This document shows, piece by piece, positions 25,266 through 33,219 of a stretch of 64,000 nt of DNA. The stretch covers positions 62,001 through 126,000 of the forward strand of contig SVGM01000004.1 in assembly GCA_015056365.1 (NCBI GenBank). Direction: 5' to 3'. The notes beneath the pieces are model-generated. The model did not search any database. It saw only the letters and a program-made list of their open reading frames with translations, and was not told the DNA's origin. The number at the start of each line of letters is the position of its first letter. Within the stretch, counting starts at the first letter, position 1. This stretch comes from Clostridiales bacterium. Its GTDB lineage: Bacteria > Bacillota > Clostridia > Christensenellales > Aristaeellaceae. The position numbers and the translations under genes are program-made.

Positions 25266-26987
25266 GAGAATTGCTTTTGCCTGTTGGTGTGCCTGCGAAA
25301 TCACCTGCTGAACCTCTTGATCCACCTTCGCGGCCATCTCCTGGCTGCACACCAGCGAAGCATCGCTGCTCAGATATGGATTGTTTACCGTCTCTAGCGC
25401 CACCATGCCAAACGTATCACTCATGCCAAAACGGGTGATCATCGCTCGGGCGATGGAAGTAGCTTTCTCGATATCGTTGCTGGCGCCAGAGGTCATCGTG
25501 CCAAAGACCACTTCCTCCGCCGCGCGTCCGCCGGTAAGAATGCACAGTTGACCCAGCAGATCCTCCCGGCTTTGCAGAAACCGTTCGTCTTCCTCGATCT
25601 GCATGGTGTAGCCCAGCGCGCCTGAGGTTCGGGGGATGATGGTGATCTTGTGAACCGGCGCAGCGTCCTTCAGGCGGGCAGCCACCAGCGCATGACCGAT
25701 CTCATGGCTGGCAATGATCCGCTTTTCTTTTTCATTGATCACCATGCCCTTGCGCTGGTAACCTGCAATCACCACTTCCACGCTTTCCTCCAGATCATTC
25801 TGACTCACCTCGCTCCTACCCTGACGAACGGCGCGTAAAGCCGCCTCATTGATGATGTTAGCAAGTTCCGCACCGCTTGCACCGCTGGTGGCGCGGCCGA
25901 TGGTGTCGAAGTCCACGCCGGATGCCACTTTTACATTTCGAGCATGTACCTTCAAAATGGCGATGCGGCCCTGCAGATCAGGCAGTTCCACGGGAATTCG
26001 GCGGTCAAACCGTCCCGGGCGAAGCAGCGCCTTATCCAGACTGTCGGGACGGTTGGTGGCCGCCAGGATCACCACGCCTTTGGCGCCGTCAAAACCATCC
26101 ATCTCGGTCAGCAGCTGGTTGAGCGTCTGTTCCCGCTCATCGTTGCCGCCGATGCCTGTGCCGCTGTCCCGTTTTTTACCGATGGTGTCGATCTCATCAA
26201 TAAACACAATGCAGGGTGCTTTTTCCTGCGCCTGCTTGAACAAGTCGCGCACCTTTGCTGCACCCATACCCACGAACATCTCCACGAACTCGCTGCCGGA
26301 GATGGAGAAAAACGGAACCTTGGCTTCGCCTGCCACAGCCTTTGCCAAAAGGGTCTTACCGGTACCGGGAGGACCCACCAGCAGCGCACCTTTGGGCAGG
26401 GAAGCACCGATGTCCTTGTATTTATCCGGGTTGTGCAGAAAGTCCACGATCTCATGCAGCGCTTCTTTGGCCTCATCCTGACCAGCCACGTCCGCAAAGC
26501 TCTTTCCCGTCTGGCTTTCCACATAGATTTTCGCATGGGATTTTCCAAACTGCATAGCGTTTCCGCCCAGCTTTTTTTGCATCAGTTTACTCAGCAGCTG
26601 ACCGATAAAAACAAAAAACAGAATCGGGAATACCCATGACATGATAAAACTGAGCAGCGGAGAATCCTGGGTGGGAATCACCGCGCCAAAAGACGCGCCA
26701 GACTCTACCAGTTTTTGTGTCAGATCAGGATCAGGCCACAGTCCGGCCTGGTAGTAGCTGACACCTTTTTCCTGCTCATGGGTGGTAAAGAGCAACTGAT
26801 CGCTGTCCATCGCCACCTGGGCAACCTGCTTATTTTCCACCATGGTCAAAAATTCGTCATAGCCAACCTCCTTGACGCGGCTGGCCATCAGCGAAGGAAA
26901 TACCAGCGCGTTCAGCAGCATGAGAATAATCATGGCGATCAAGTAATACGTAATCAGCGGTTTCTTGGGGGATTTCGCCTCTTTCAA
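25164..26987 (-). CDS. ftsH: ATP-dependent zinc metalloprotease FtsH
   Basis: Membrane-bound AAA+ protease of 607 residues that degrades misfolded membrane proteins and short-lived regulators. Two N-terminal helices flank a small extracytoplasmic domain. The AAA module has GPPGTGKTLLAKA, a Walker B (CIVFIDEID) and an SRH. The zinc site is HEIGH. The start is TTG at 26987, eight bases after AAAGGAGG. The gene lies 152 bases downstream of aroQ and may be transcribed separately; no clear promoter was found. Its 3' end is duplicated 7.3 kb away. Confidence 0.96.
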   Translation of the reverse strand: MKEAKSPKKPLITYYLIAMIILMLLNALVFPSLMASRVKEVGYDEFLTMVENKQVAQVAMDSDQLLFTTHEQEKGVSYYQAGLWPDPDLTQKLVESGASFGAVIPTQDSPLLSFIMSWVFPILFFVFIGQLLSKLMQKKLGGNAMQFGKSHAKIYVESQTGKSFADVAGQDEAKEALHEIVDFLHNPDKYKDIGASLPKGALLVGPPGTGKTLLAKAVAGEAKVPFFSISGSEFVEMFVGMGAAKVRDLFKQAQEKAPCIVFIDEIDTIGKKRDSGTGIGGNDEREQTLNQLLTEMDGFDGAKGVVILAATNRPDSLDKALLRPGRFDRRIPVELPDLQGRIAILKVHARNVKVASGVDFDTIGRATSGASGAELANIINEAALRAVRQGRSEVSQNDLEESVEVVIAGYQRKGMVINEKEKRIIASHEIGHALVAARLKDAAPVHKITIIPRTSGALGYTMQIEEDERFLQSREDLLGQLCILTGGRAAEEVVFGTMTSGASNDIEKATSIARAMITRFGMSDTFGMVALETVNNPYLSSDASLVCSQEMAAKVDQEVQQVISQAHQQAKAILSKDRALLDRLSAYLLEKETISGETFMEILAAQD

Positions 26988-27139
26988 ACAAAACGCCTCC
27001 TTTATGGCAAGAGGGGATCACAGGCTCATTTTGCCTGTTACGTGGTGTTTCATTCTTTTTGAAAACACCTTTTCCTGCCAGAAAGGAGACGGGTTTACAG
27101 AGTGGTCACAACTGTTTTACAGTACGGATTTTTGAATCA

Positions 27140-27577
27140 TCATTTGTTCAAAATGCGTTCCTTGAGCATGAGGATCGCCTTCTCATAGCCCTGGAAGCCA
27201 AGTCCCTTGATCTGCGCAATACAGGCCATGGCCGGATAGCTCACATGGCGGAAGCTTTCCCGCTGGCTGACGTCGCTGAGGTGAACCTCCACCGCAGGCA
27301 GAGCCACGGCCTTGAGCGCGTCCAGAATGGCGACGCTGGTATGGGTGTAGGCAGCAGGGTTGATCACAATGCCGTCGGCATTGCCATAAGCGCTCTGAAT
27401 GATATCCACCAAGGCGCCCTCGTGATTGGACTGGTGGATTTCCACTTCGATCTCCTCACGCTGGCACACCTGTCGCACATAGTTTTCCAAATCTGTGTAG
27501 GTCTGAGCGCCATAGATGTCCGGTTCACGGACGCCCAACATGTTCAGATTGGGGCCGTTAAGCACGAAGAGCTTCAT
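27140..27577 (-). CDS. aroQ: 3-dehydroquinate dehydratase, type II
   Basis: 145-residue enzyme that converts 3-dehydroquinate to 3-dehydroshikimate. The sequence carries the type II hallmarks: LFVLNGPNLNMLGVREPDIYG with the catalytic tyrosine, HQSNHEG, GIVINPAAYTHTSVA, and EVHLSDVSQRE. The ATG at 27577 has GGGAGG six bases upstream and overlaps the aroE-aroK end by 20 bases. It is the last gene of the aromatic operon. Confidence 0.96.
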   Translation of the reverse strand: MKLFVLNGPNLNMLGVREPDIYGAQTYTDLENYVRQVCQREEIEVEIHQSNHEGALVDIIQSAYGNADGIVINPAAYTHTSVAILDALKAVALPAVEVHLSDVSQRESFRHVSYPAMACIAQIKGLGFQGYEKAILMLKERILNK

Positions 27578-28796
27578 CAAATCCCTCCCAAATGGCTTGC
27601 GCGCATTCCAGGCGCGTGGTTTCGTTGGCAAAAACGGCATCTGCGCACCGTTCATAGAGTGGCGCTCGTTCCTCATGAAGCCTGTGTACGGCATCCAGGC
27701 CGCCTGCGGAAAGAGGCCGTCCCCGGGTCGCCAGCAGCTCCAGCGGCCGGGTGATATGCGCCACATAGCCATTCATGCGAAGCACCGCACGGTTTTCCGC
27801 ATCCTTGACAGCACCTCCGCCGGTGATAAGGATGCGGCCGCCCTTGAGAGCCTCACGCTGCACAATCGCCTTTTCCCGCGCGCGGAAACCGGCCTCCCCT
27901 TCTTTTTCGAAAATCTCAGGGATACTCATCCCCGCTTCGGCGGCGATCAAGGCATCCGTGTCCACTGCTTCTCTGCCGCTGATGGCTGCCAGTTCCCGGC
28001 CAATGGTACTTTTACCGCAGCCGGGCATGCCGATGAGCACCAGGTTCATCGCCTGCGCACGGAGCTGTTTTTCTGCCGCCTGGGCCCGCTCGGGTACCAC
28101 AGGTTTTCCGGTGAATAGCTCCACGGCCCGCACCGCCTGATACACCAGCATTTTCAGTCCGCCCACGCAGGGAATACCAAGCTTGCCGGCCTCCTCCAGT
28201 AAAGCGGTTCGCAGCGGATTATAGATCACGTCCAGCACGCCTTGCAGGTTGGGAAGCTGCGACAGATCCACAGGTGAGGCGTGTACATTGGGATACATGC
28301 CCACAGGCGTGGTATTGACCAGATAGGCGGCATCCCTGTGCATGGGCAGGTCAGCGTAGGTGTTTTCTCCGCTGCGAGAAATGACCACAGGCCTCCCTCC
28401 CTGCCGGCGAATGACAGCGCAGGCAGTCAGCGACGTTCCACCGCTTCCCAGCACCAGCGTCTTTTTTCCGGCGAAGTCCACGCCAATGCTCTGCGCCATG
28501 CAGGAGAAGCCGTGCGCGTCTGTATTGTCACCGTACAGGCTGCCGTCCGGGCGCTTTACAATGGTGTTGACGCTGCCGATCCAGCGAGCGGTCTCTCCCA
28601 TGTCCGCCAGATAAGGAATCACCGTTTGCTTGTAGGGAATGGTTACGTTGATTCCGCGAAAGTCCTTCTCCCGCATAAACGTATCCACGGCATCCGGCGG
28701 CATGGGACAAAGGTGATACTCGTACTCTGCCAGAAGTCCATGGAGAATCTTGGAATAGCTATGGCCCAGTTTTTCGCCGATCAGACCGTATTCCAT
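27558..28796 (-). CDS. aroEK: Bifunctional shikimate dehydrogenase-shikimate kinase (AroE-AroK fusion)
   Basis: 412-residue fusion. Residues 1-240 are shikimate dehydrogenase: NVTIPYK with catalytic Lys56, GDNTDAHG with Asp93, and the NADP-binding VLGSGGTSLTA. From about residue 250 a shikimate kinase begins, NLVLIGMPGCGKST (Walker A), then VDTDALI and ITGGGAV, with a lid region RGRPL. The two activities are consecutive-but-one pathway steps linked by a short helical segment (VPERAQAAEKQLRAQ). GAGGTG upstream overlaps the pheA stop; the end overlaps aroQ. Confidence 0.95.
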   Translation of the reverse strand: MEYGLIGEKLGHSYSKILHGLLAEYEYHLCPMPPDAVDTFMREKDFRGINVTIPYKQTVIPYLADMGETARWIGSVNTIVKRPDGSLYGDNTDAHGFSCMAQSIGVDFAGKKTLVLGSGGTSLTACAVIRRQGGRPVVISRSGENTYADLPMHRDAAYLVNTTPVGMYPNVHASPVDLSQLPNLQGVLDVIYNPLRTALLEEAGKLGIPCVGGLKMLVYQAVRAVELFTGKPVVPERAQAAEKQLRAQAMNLVLIGMPGCGKSTIGRELAAISGREAVDTDALIAAEAGMSIPEIFEKEGEAGFRAREKAIVQREALKGGRILITGGGAVKDAENRAVLRMNGYVAHITRPLELLATRGRPLSAGGLDAVHRLHEERAPLYERCADAVFANETTRLECAQAIWEGFDEALRA

Positions 28797-28805
28797 GGTC
28801 GCACC

Positions 28806-29945
28806 TCAAATCTCGCTGTAGCTGCCCAGATAGGTGAATACTTCGGGGCCTGCATCCAGTTCGCTAAGCAGTTGCAGAGCGGCCTCGTCGTAGACGGAAG
28901 CATCCAGATCGAAATAGAACATGAACTCGAAATCCGTACCGGCGATGGGACGGCTTTCCAGCTTGGTCAGGTTCAGACCCAGAGCGGAGAACTTGGCGAT
29001 CATGCTGTACAGCGCGCCGGGCTTGTGCTGCACGTTCAGCATCAGACTCATCTTGTTGGCGCCGGGGTAGATCTCCAGATTCTTGGCCACGCAGATGAAG
29101 CGGGTGAAATTACTGTCGCTGTTGGACACATCGGTCTTGACCACAGCGAGGCCATACAGGGCGGCGCAGGCAGGAGAAGAGATGGCAGCGATATCGGTAC
29201 GGTCGCTGCCTGCCACCATCTGCGCGGCAGCGGCGGTGTTTTCACACACGGTGATCTTGACATTGGGCAGGGTCTTGAGGAACTCGCTGCACTGACCGAT
29301 GCCCTGCTCGTGGCTGATAACCTCGTGGATATCGCTGAGCTTCACGCCGGGCTTGGCCAGCAGGCGATGATCGATCTTCAGACGCACGCTGCGTACAATG
29401 GAGAAGCGATACTTGCGCATCAGGTCGTAAACCTCGGTGACGGAGCCATAGGAGCTGTTTTCGATGGGCAAAATGCCATACTGGCACAGGCCGGAATCCA
29501 CCGCCTGCAACACGCCCTCAAAGCGCTTGAAATACATAATGCTGGGCAGAGCGAACAGCTTGTCGCAGGCCTGCTGGCTATAAGCGCCTTCCACGCCCTG
29601 GCAGGCCACCACTGCCTGCTTAGGGAATACCTTGGGGGTATTCTCGACAGCTTGCGCGATATGATTGCTCAGCTCGGTACGGCTGGTGAGATAGCGCTGC
29701 TGATAGCTGCGGCTGATATCGAAAATGGTATTGTACAGCAGCTTGACATACATAGCCATGCTCTCATCCACGCAAGCAGTCTGGCGATTGATAACCTCCC
29801 GCTCCCGGGCGGGATCCAGCACGGGCAAATTGTTTTCTTTTTTATACTTTGCAATCTCCAGCGCCACCTTCATACGCTCGTCAAAATCCTTTACCAGGCG
29901 GCTGTCGATATCATTGATTTGCTGACGAAGTTCCTCCATGCTCAT
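28806..29945 (-). CDS. pheA: Chorismate mutase/prephenate dehydratase (P-protein)
   Basis: 379-residue bifunctional enzyme of phenylalanine synthesis. Residues 1-90 form an AroQ-type chorismate mutase (ELRQQINDIDSRLVKDFDER). From about 110 the prephenate dehydratase follows, with ACQGVEGAYSQQAC, and IENSSYGSVTEVYDLM as the substrate motif. An ACT domain (about 300-379, HKPGALYSMIAKFSALGLN) should give feedback inhibition by phenylalanine; the ESRP-type motif appears as LESRPI. AAAAGGAG precedes the ATG. Confidence 0.95.
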   Translation of the reverse strand: MSMEELRQQINDIDSRLVKDFDERMKVALEIAKYKKENNLPVLDPAREREVINRQTACVDESMAMYVKLLYNTIFDISRSYQQRYLTSRTELSNHIAQAVENTPKVFPKQAVVACQGVEGAYSQQACDKLFALPSIMYFKRFEGVLQAVDSGLCQYGILPIENSSYGSVTEVYDLMRKYRFSIVRSVRLKIDHRLLAKPGVKLSDIHEVISHEQGIGQCSEFLKTLPNVKITVCENTAAAAQMVAGSDRTDIAAISSPACAALYGLAVVKTDVSNSDSNFTRFICVAKNLEIYPGANKMSLMLNVQHKPGALYSMIAKFSALGLNLTKLESRPIAGTDFEFMFYFDLDASVYDEAALQLLSELDAGPEVFTYLGSYSEI

Positions 29946-29989
29946 GAAAATCTCTCCTTTTCATTGGTGGTACAAAATCATTCCGAAAG

Positions 29990-31051
29990 TTAAACTTGAA
30001 TTGAAAGGGAAACCAGCGTTTCCAGCTGGGAAACATCCACAGGATGCAGCTTGCAAAGGCCGATCTTCACTGGCAGTACCAGGGTGAGGGTACCGCCGGT
30101 ACGCTTTTTGTCGGACAGGGCAGCGTCGGTGAGCTGCACGGCTGTATAGGTCGTTTTCGTTGGCAGGCCGTTGCGCTCCAGGGTTGCGATCAGTCGGGAG
30201 ACCACCTGAAGCTCGCACAAACCCAGCTGTGCGGCCAATCGGGCTGCCAGCACCATACCGATGGCCACAGCATGACCGTGGGTCACCTGGTAATCGCTGT
30301 TCTTCTCAATGGCGTGGCCCAGTGTATGCCCCAGGTTGAGCAACTGACGGCTGCCGGTGTCCCGTTCGTCCGCCTCCACCAGAGCTGCCTTAGCCTGTAC
30401 ACAGCGCTGGATCAGTTCTTCAGTATGCTCCGTCCAGTCGCCGTTTTCGAACCACTCGAACACTTCGTTTTCGCCCAGCACGCCGTATTTGATGCTTTCG
30501 CTGACACCGTCTGCAAGGGTTTCGGGGGGCAGGGTCGCCAGCACATCCGGGTCGCACAGTACCAAGCGGGGCTGATAAAATGCGCCCAACTGATTTTTGC
30601 CGGAGGCCAGGTTCACGCCAGTCTTGCCGCCTACGCTGCTGTCCACCATGGCCAGCAAAGTGGTGGGCACCTGAATGAACTTGACGCCCCGCAGGTAGCA
30701 GGCAGCCGCAAAACCAGCCATATCGCCGGGGATGCCGCCGCCCAATGCTACGATACAATCCGAACGGGTCAAATGCTGCTTCGCCATAAATTCCAGCATA
30801 CCCTGCCAATCAGCAAGCGTTTTGTGTTCCTCGCCGGGAGCAATGGCATAACGGCAGGTGGTGAAGCCGCTTTGATTCAGCGACTTTTCGACCCGCGCAC
30901 CGTAGAGGGCGTCTACCGTTTCATCGGTGAGGATGGCAGCCATGCAAGGCTTGCCCAGCACCGTCAGCAGTGCTTCACCAACCCGATCGATCATGCCTCG
31001 CTCTATGCGCACCTGGTAGGGCGTCCCTGTGTTTACATCAACAGTTTTCAC
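29990..31051 (-). CDS. aroB: 3-dehydroquinate synthase
   Basis: 353-residue NAD- and metal-dependent enzyme that makes 3-dehydroquinate from DAHP. It shows the NAD-binding loop VALGGGIPGDMAGFAA, then PTTLLAMVDSSVGGKTGVN, the metal-ligand glutamate region, NLGHTLGHAIE and HGHAVAIGM. Translation starts at a GTG (31051) whose bases overlap the tyrA TGA (GTGA); AGGGGG lies upstream. Second step of the common pathway. Confidence 0.96.
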   Translation of the reverse strand: MKTVDVNTGTPYQVRIERGMIDRVGEALLTVLGKPCMAAILTDETVDALYGARVEKSLNQSGFTTCRYAIAPGEEHKTLADWQGMLEFMAKQHLTRSDCIVALGGGIPGDMAGFAAACYLRGVKFIQVPTTLLAMVDSSVGGKTGVNLASGKNQLGAFYQPRLVLCDPDVLATLPPETLADGVSESIKYGVLGENEVFEWFENGDWTEHTEELIQRCVQAKAALVEADERDTGSRQLLNLGHTLGHAIEKNSDYQVTHGHAVAIGMVLAARLAAQLGLCELQVVSRLIATLERNGLPTKTTYTAVQLTDAALSDKKRTGGTLTLVLPVKIGLCKLHPVDVSQLETLVSLSIQV

Positions 31052-31899
31052 GGTTCATCCCCCTTGCGGTCGGCGATTTCCTTGCGTTCCCGGCCTTCTT
31101 TGAGCAAGGCGCGCATGGCTTCGTTGTCGCCGCTGGCCAGTGCATCCCTGTACTGGCACAGATGGTCGATCAGCTGACTCAGTTCAGCCAGCAACGGTTC
31201 CCGATTGAACTGGAACAGTTCCGTCCACATGTTCTCGTCCAGACGAGCCACGCGGGTCATATCCCGGAAACTGCCTGCGGAGAAGCCGTGGTGTTCCATG
31301 GCAAAGGGGCTGCGGATATATGCGCTGGAGGTCACATGCGCCAGCTGGGAGGTATAGGCGATCACCTTGTCATGGTTTTCCGGCGTAGTGATGACCACAC
31401 GGGCAAAACCAAGTTCCCGCCAGAAGTGCTTGAGATACTCCAGCGTCTGGATGCCGGTGCCCCGGGGCGGGGTCAGGATCATGGAGGCATTCTGGAACAG
31501 ACCTGCGCTAGCATGGTCAAAGCCAGAATACTCCATACCGGCCATGGGATGTCCACCCACAAACAGGAAGCCGTTTTCCTGTGCCACCTGCCACAGCGGC
31601 TCACACACCGCCTTTTTGACACCGCACACGTCCATCACGATGGCGCCTTTTTTGATCTGCGTAGCGTGGTTGGTCACATAGTCCACAGCCGCCTGAGGCC
31701 AGGTGGCAACGATGACTATATCGCAGATGCTGAGCCGTTCGTCCGTCAGATCGGCGTCGATGGCATCCAGCAGGCGTGCCTTGTACATGGTCTGCTCGTT
31801 GGTATCGTAGCCCAGCACGGTATGCTGCGGTGCGTATTTCTTCAGCGTTTTGGCGATGGAACCGCCGATCAGGCCAAGACCGATGACCGCGATATTCAT
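31048..31899 (-). CDS. tyrA: Prephenate dehydrogenase
   Basis: 283-residue NAD-dependent enzyme of tyrosine synthesis. The Rossmann start is IAVIGLGLIGGSIAKTL, followed by MDVCGVK, and GGHPMAGMEYSGFDHA carrying the conserved catalytic histidine. There is no C-terminal ACT domain, unlike some Bacillus homologues, so direct tyrosine feedback may be weak; control could rest on the operon attenuator. Three bases separate it from aroF. Confidence 0.95.
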   Translation of the reverse strand: MNIAVIGLGLIGGSIAKTLKKYAPQHTVLGYDTNEQTMYKARLLDAIDADLTDERLSICDIVIVATWPQAAVDYVTNHATQIKKGAIVMDVCGVKKAVCEPLWQVAQENGFLFVGGHPMAGMEYSGFDHASAGLFQNASMILTPPRGTGIQTLEYLKHFWRELGFARVVITTPENHDKVIAYTSQLAHVTSSAYIRSPFAMEHHGFSAGSFRDMTRVARLDENMWTELFQFNREPLLAELSQLIDHLCQYRDALASGDNEAMRALLKEGRERKEIADRKGDEP

Positions 31900-31902
31900 A
31901 CA

Positions 31903-32922
31903 TCAGACCCCCTTGGGCATCTTGTAGGCGTGAGGCAGGATAGCGTTCACCGACTGCATCACATCGGCAAAAGCGGCGGGCGTCAGGCTCTGAGCACCGT
32001 CGCAGAGAGCATGCTTGGGGTCGTTGTGCACTTCGATCATCAGGCCATCCGCGCCCACTGCGGCAGCGGCCAGCGCCATGGGCTTAACCATCCAGGAAAT
32101 GCCGGTGGCGTGGCTGGGGTCGATGACCACAGGCAAATGGCTCAGTTTTTTCAGCATGGGCACAGCGGACAGATCCAACGTATTTCGGGTAGAGGTTTCG
32201 AAGGTGCGGATGCCGCGTTCGCACAGGATGACGTTGTCATTGCCGCCGGCCATGATGTACTCGGCGCTCATGAGTAGCTCCTGCAGGGTATTGGCCAATC
32301 CGCGCTTGAGCAGGATGGGCTTGCCGGTGTGGCCCAGTTCCTTGAGCAATTCAAAATTCTGCATGTTGCGGGCGCCCACCTGGATCACGTCCACCTCGTC
32401 AAAAAGGCTGAGCTGGCTCAGATCCATGATTTCAGTGACCACAGGCAGGCCAGTGAGCTTCTTGGCCTTCAGCAACAGGGTCAGACCCTCGCCCCGCAAA
32501 CCCTGAAAGGCGTAAGGAGAGGTGCGGGGCTTGAATGCGCCGCCGCGGAGCATGGTGGCACCGGCAGCCTTGACCGCCTGCGCCACGCCGCAGATCTGCT
32601 CCTCGCTCTCAATGGAACAGGGACCGGCGATAACGCTGAAAACATCGCCGCCAACACTGGTATCTCCTACGCTGATAACGGTATCTTCCTCATGGAACTT
32701 ACGGTTGGCATTCTTGTAGGGTTCCTGTACGCGCTTCACATCCTCAACGATGTCCAACGCGCGCAGCAGATCGATGTCCAAATGGGAGGTATCGCCCACC
32801 AGACCCAGAATGGTATGGGAAGCGCCAGCAGAAGAATGAATGGTGATATTCTGGCTCTCCAGCCAGGCCATCAGGTTACCGAGCTGTTTTTCTTCGGGGT
32901 TCTTCTTCAGGACGACGATCAT
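31903..32922 (-). CDS. aroF: 3-deoxy-7-phosphoheptulonate (DAHP) synthase, type I-beta
   Basis: 339-residue enzyme for the first committed step of aromatic synthesis. A ferredoxin-like N-terminal domain (about 1-75) precedes the TIM barrel, with VIAGPCSIES, LRGGAFKPRTSPYAFQG, LLKRG and VIDPSHATG. The N-terminal domain is the type found in enzymes feedback-inhibited by aromatic amino acids. AAAAGGAGG lies in front of the ATG. It is the first structural gene after the leader peptide and terminator. Confidence 0.95.
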   Translation of the reverse strand: MIVVLKKNPEEKQLGNLMAWLESQNITIHSSAGASHTILGLVGDTSHLDIDLLRALDIVEDVKRVQEPYKNANRKFHEEDTVISVGDTSVGGDVFSVIAGPCSIESEEQICGVAQAVKAAGATMLRGGAFKPRTSPYAFQGLRGEGLTLLLKAKKLTGLPVVTEIMDLSQLSLFDEVDVIQVGARNMQNFELLKELGHTGKPILLKRGLANTLQELLMSAEYIMAGGNDNVILCERGIRTFETSTRNTLDLSAVPMLKKLSHLPVVIDPSHATGISWMVKPMALAAAAVGADGLMIEVHNDPKHALCDGAQSLTPAAFADVMQSVNAILPHAYKMPKGV

Positions 32923-33008
32923 GTTGGTTTCCTCCTTTTCCTTTAGGGCAATTTCTCATCTCGGCTGTCAACAGGTGGAAAACCCTCTGCCGCAAGGTTT
33001 CTCAGCAA

Positions 33009-33043
33009 TGAAAAAACCCCTGCGGCATTGAGCCGCGGGGGTT
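33009..33043 (-). terminator. Attenuator terminator in the aro operon leader
   Basis: Minus strand AACCCCCGCGGC (33032-33043), five-base loop, GCCGCAGGGGTT (33015-33026), then TTTTC. It is a strong intrinsic terminator placed 20 bases after the leader peptide stop and 87 bases before aroF, so transcription must be able to read through it. A downstream TGCGGCA near 32985-32995 is complementary to TGCCGCA in its 3' arm and could form a competing fold. Confidence 0.88.
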
Positions 33044-33063
33044 TGCTTTACAAGCATTCCATC

Positions 33064-33156
33064 TCAGGCAGCACAACGCAAAAGAGCCTTACGTGCAAAC
33101 GTAAAGCTAAAGGTAAAATAGTAGAAGGAAGGAACGAGCACACGAGCGAGCATCAT
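33064..33156 (-). CDS. Phe/Tyr-rich leader peptide of the aromatic amino acid operon
   Basis: A 30-residue open reading frame with an excellent ribosome site (AAGAAGGAGG, ten bases ahead of ATG ATG). Residues 11-20 read FYYFTFSFTF, so seven of ten codons are Phe or Tyr, the two end products specific to the genes downstream. It starts about 27 bases after the predicted transcription start and ends 20 bases before an intrinsic terminator. This is the architecture of ribosome-stalling attenuators. The peptide itself probably has no function. Confidence 0.88.
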   Translation of the reverse strand: MMLARVLVPSFYYFTFSFTFARKALLRCAA

Positions 33157-33189
33157 GGAACCTTACCTCCTTCTTGCGTTGATGATGGC

Positions 33190-33219
33190 ATGATAGCACC
33201 GTTTGCGTGGATTTGTCAA
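33190..33219 (-). promoter_or_regulatory. Promoter of the aromatic amino acid operon
   Basis: Minus strand TTGACA (33214-33219), 18-base spacer, TATCAT (33190-33195). The TGA stop codon of the upstream glycerate kinase lies inside the -35 box. Confidence 0.87.
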
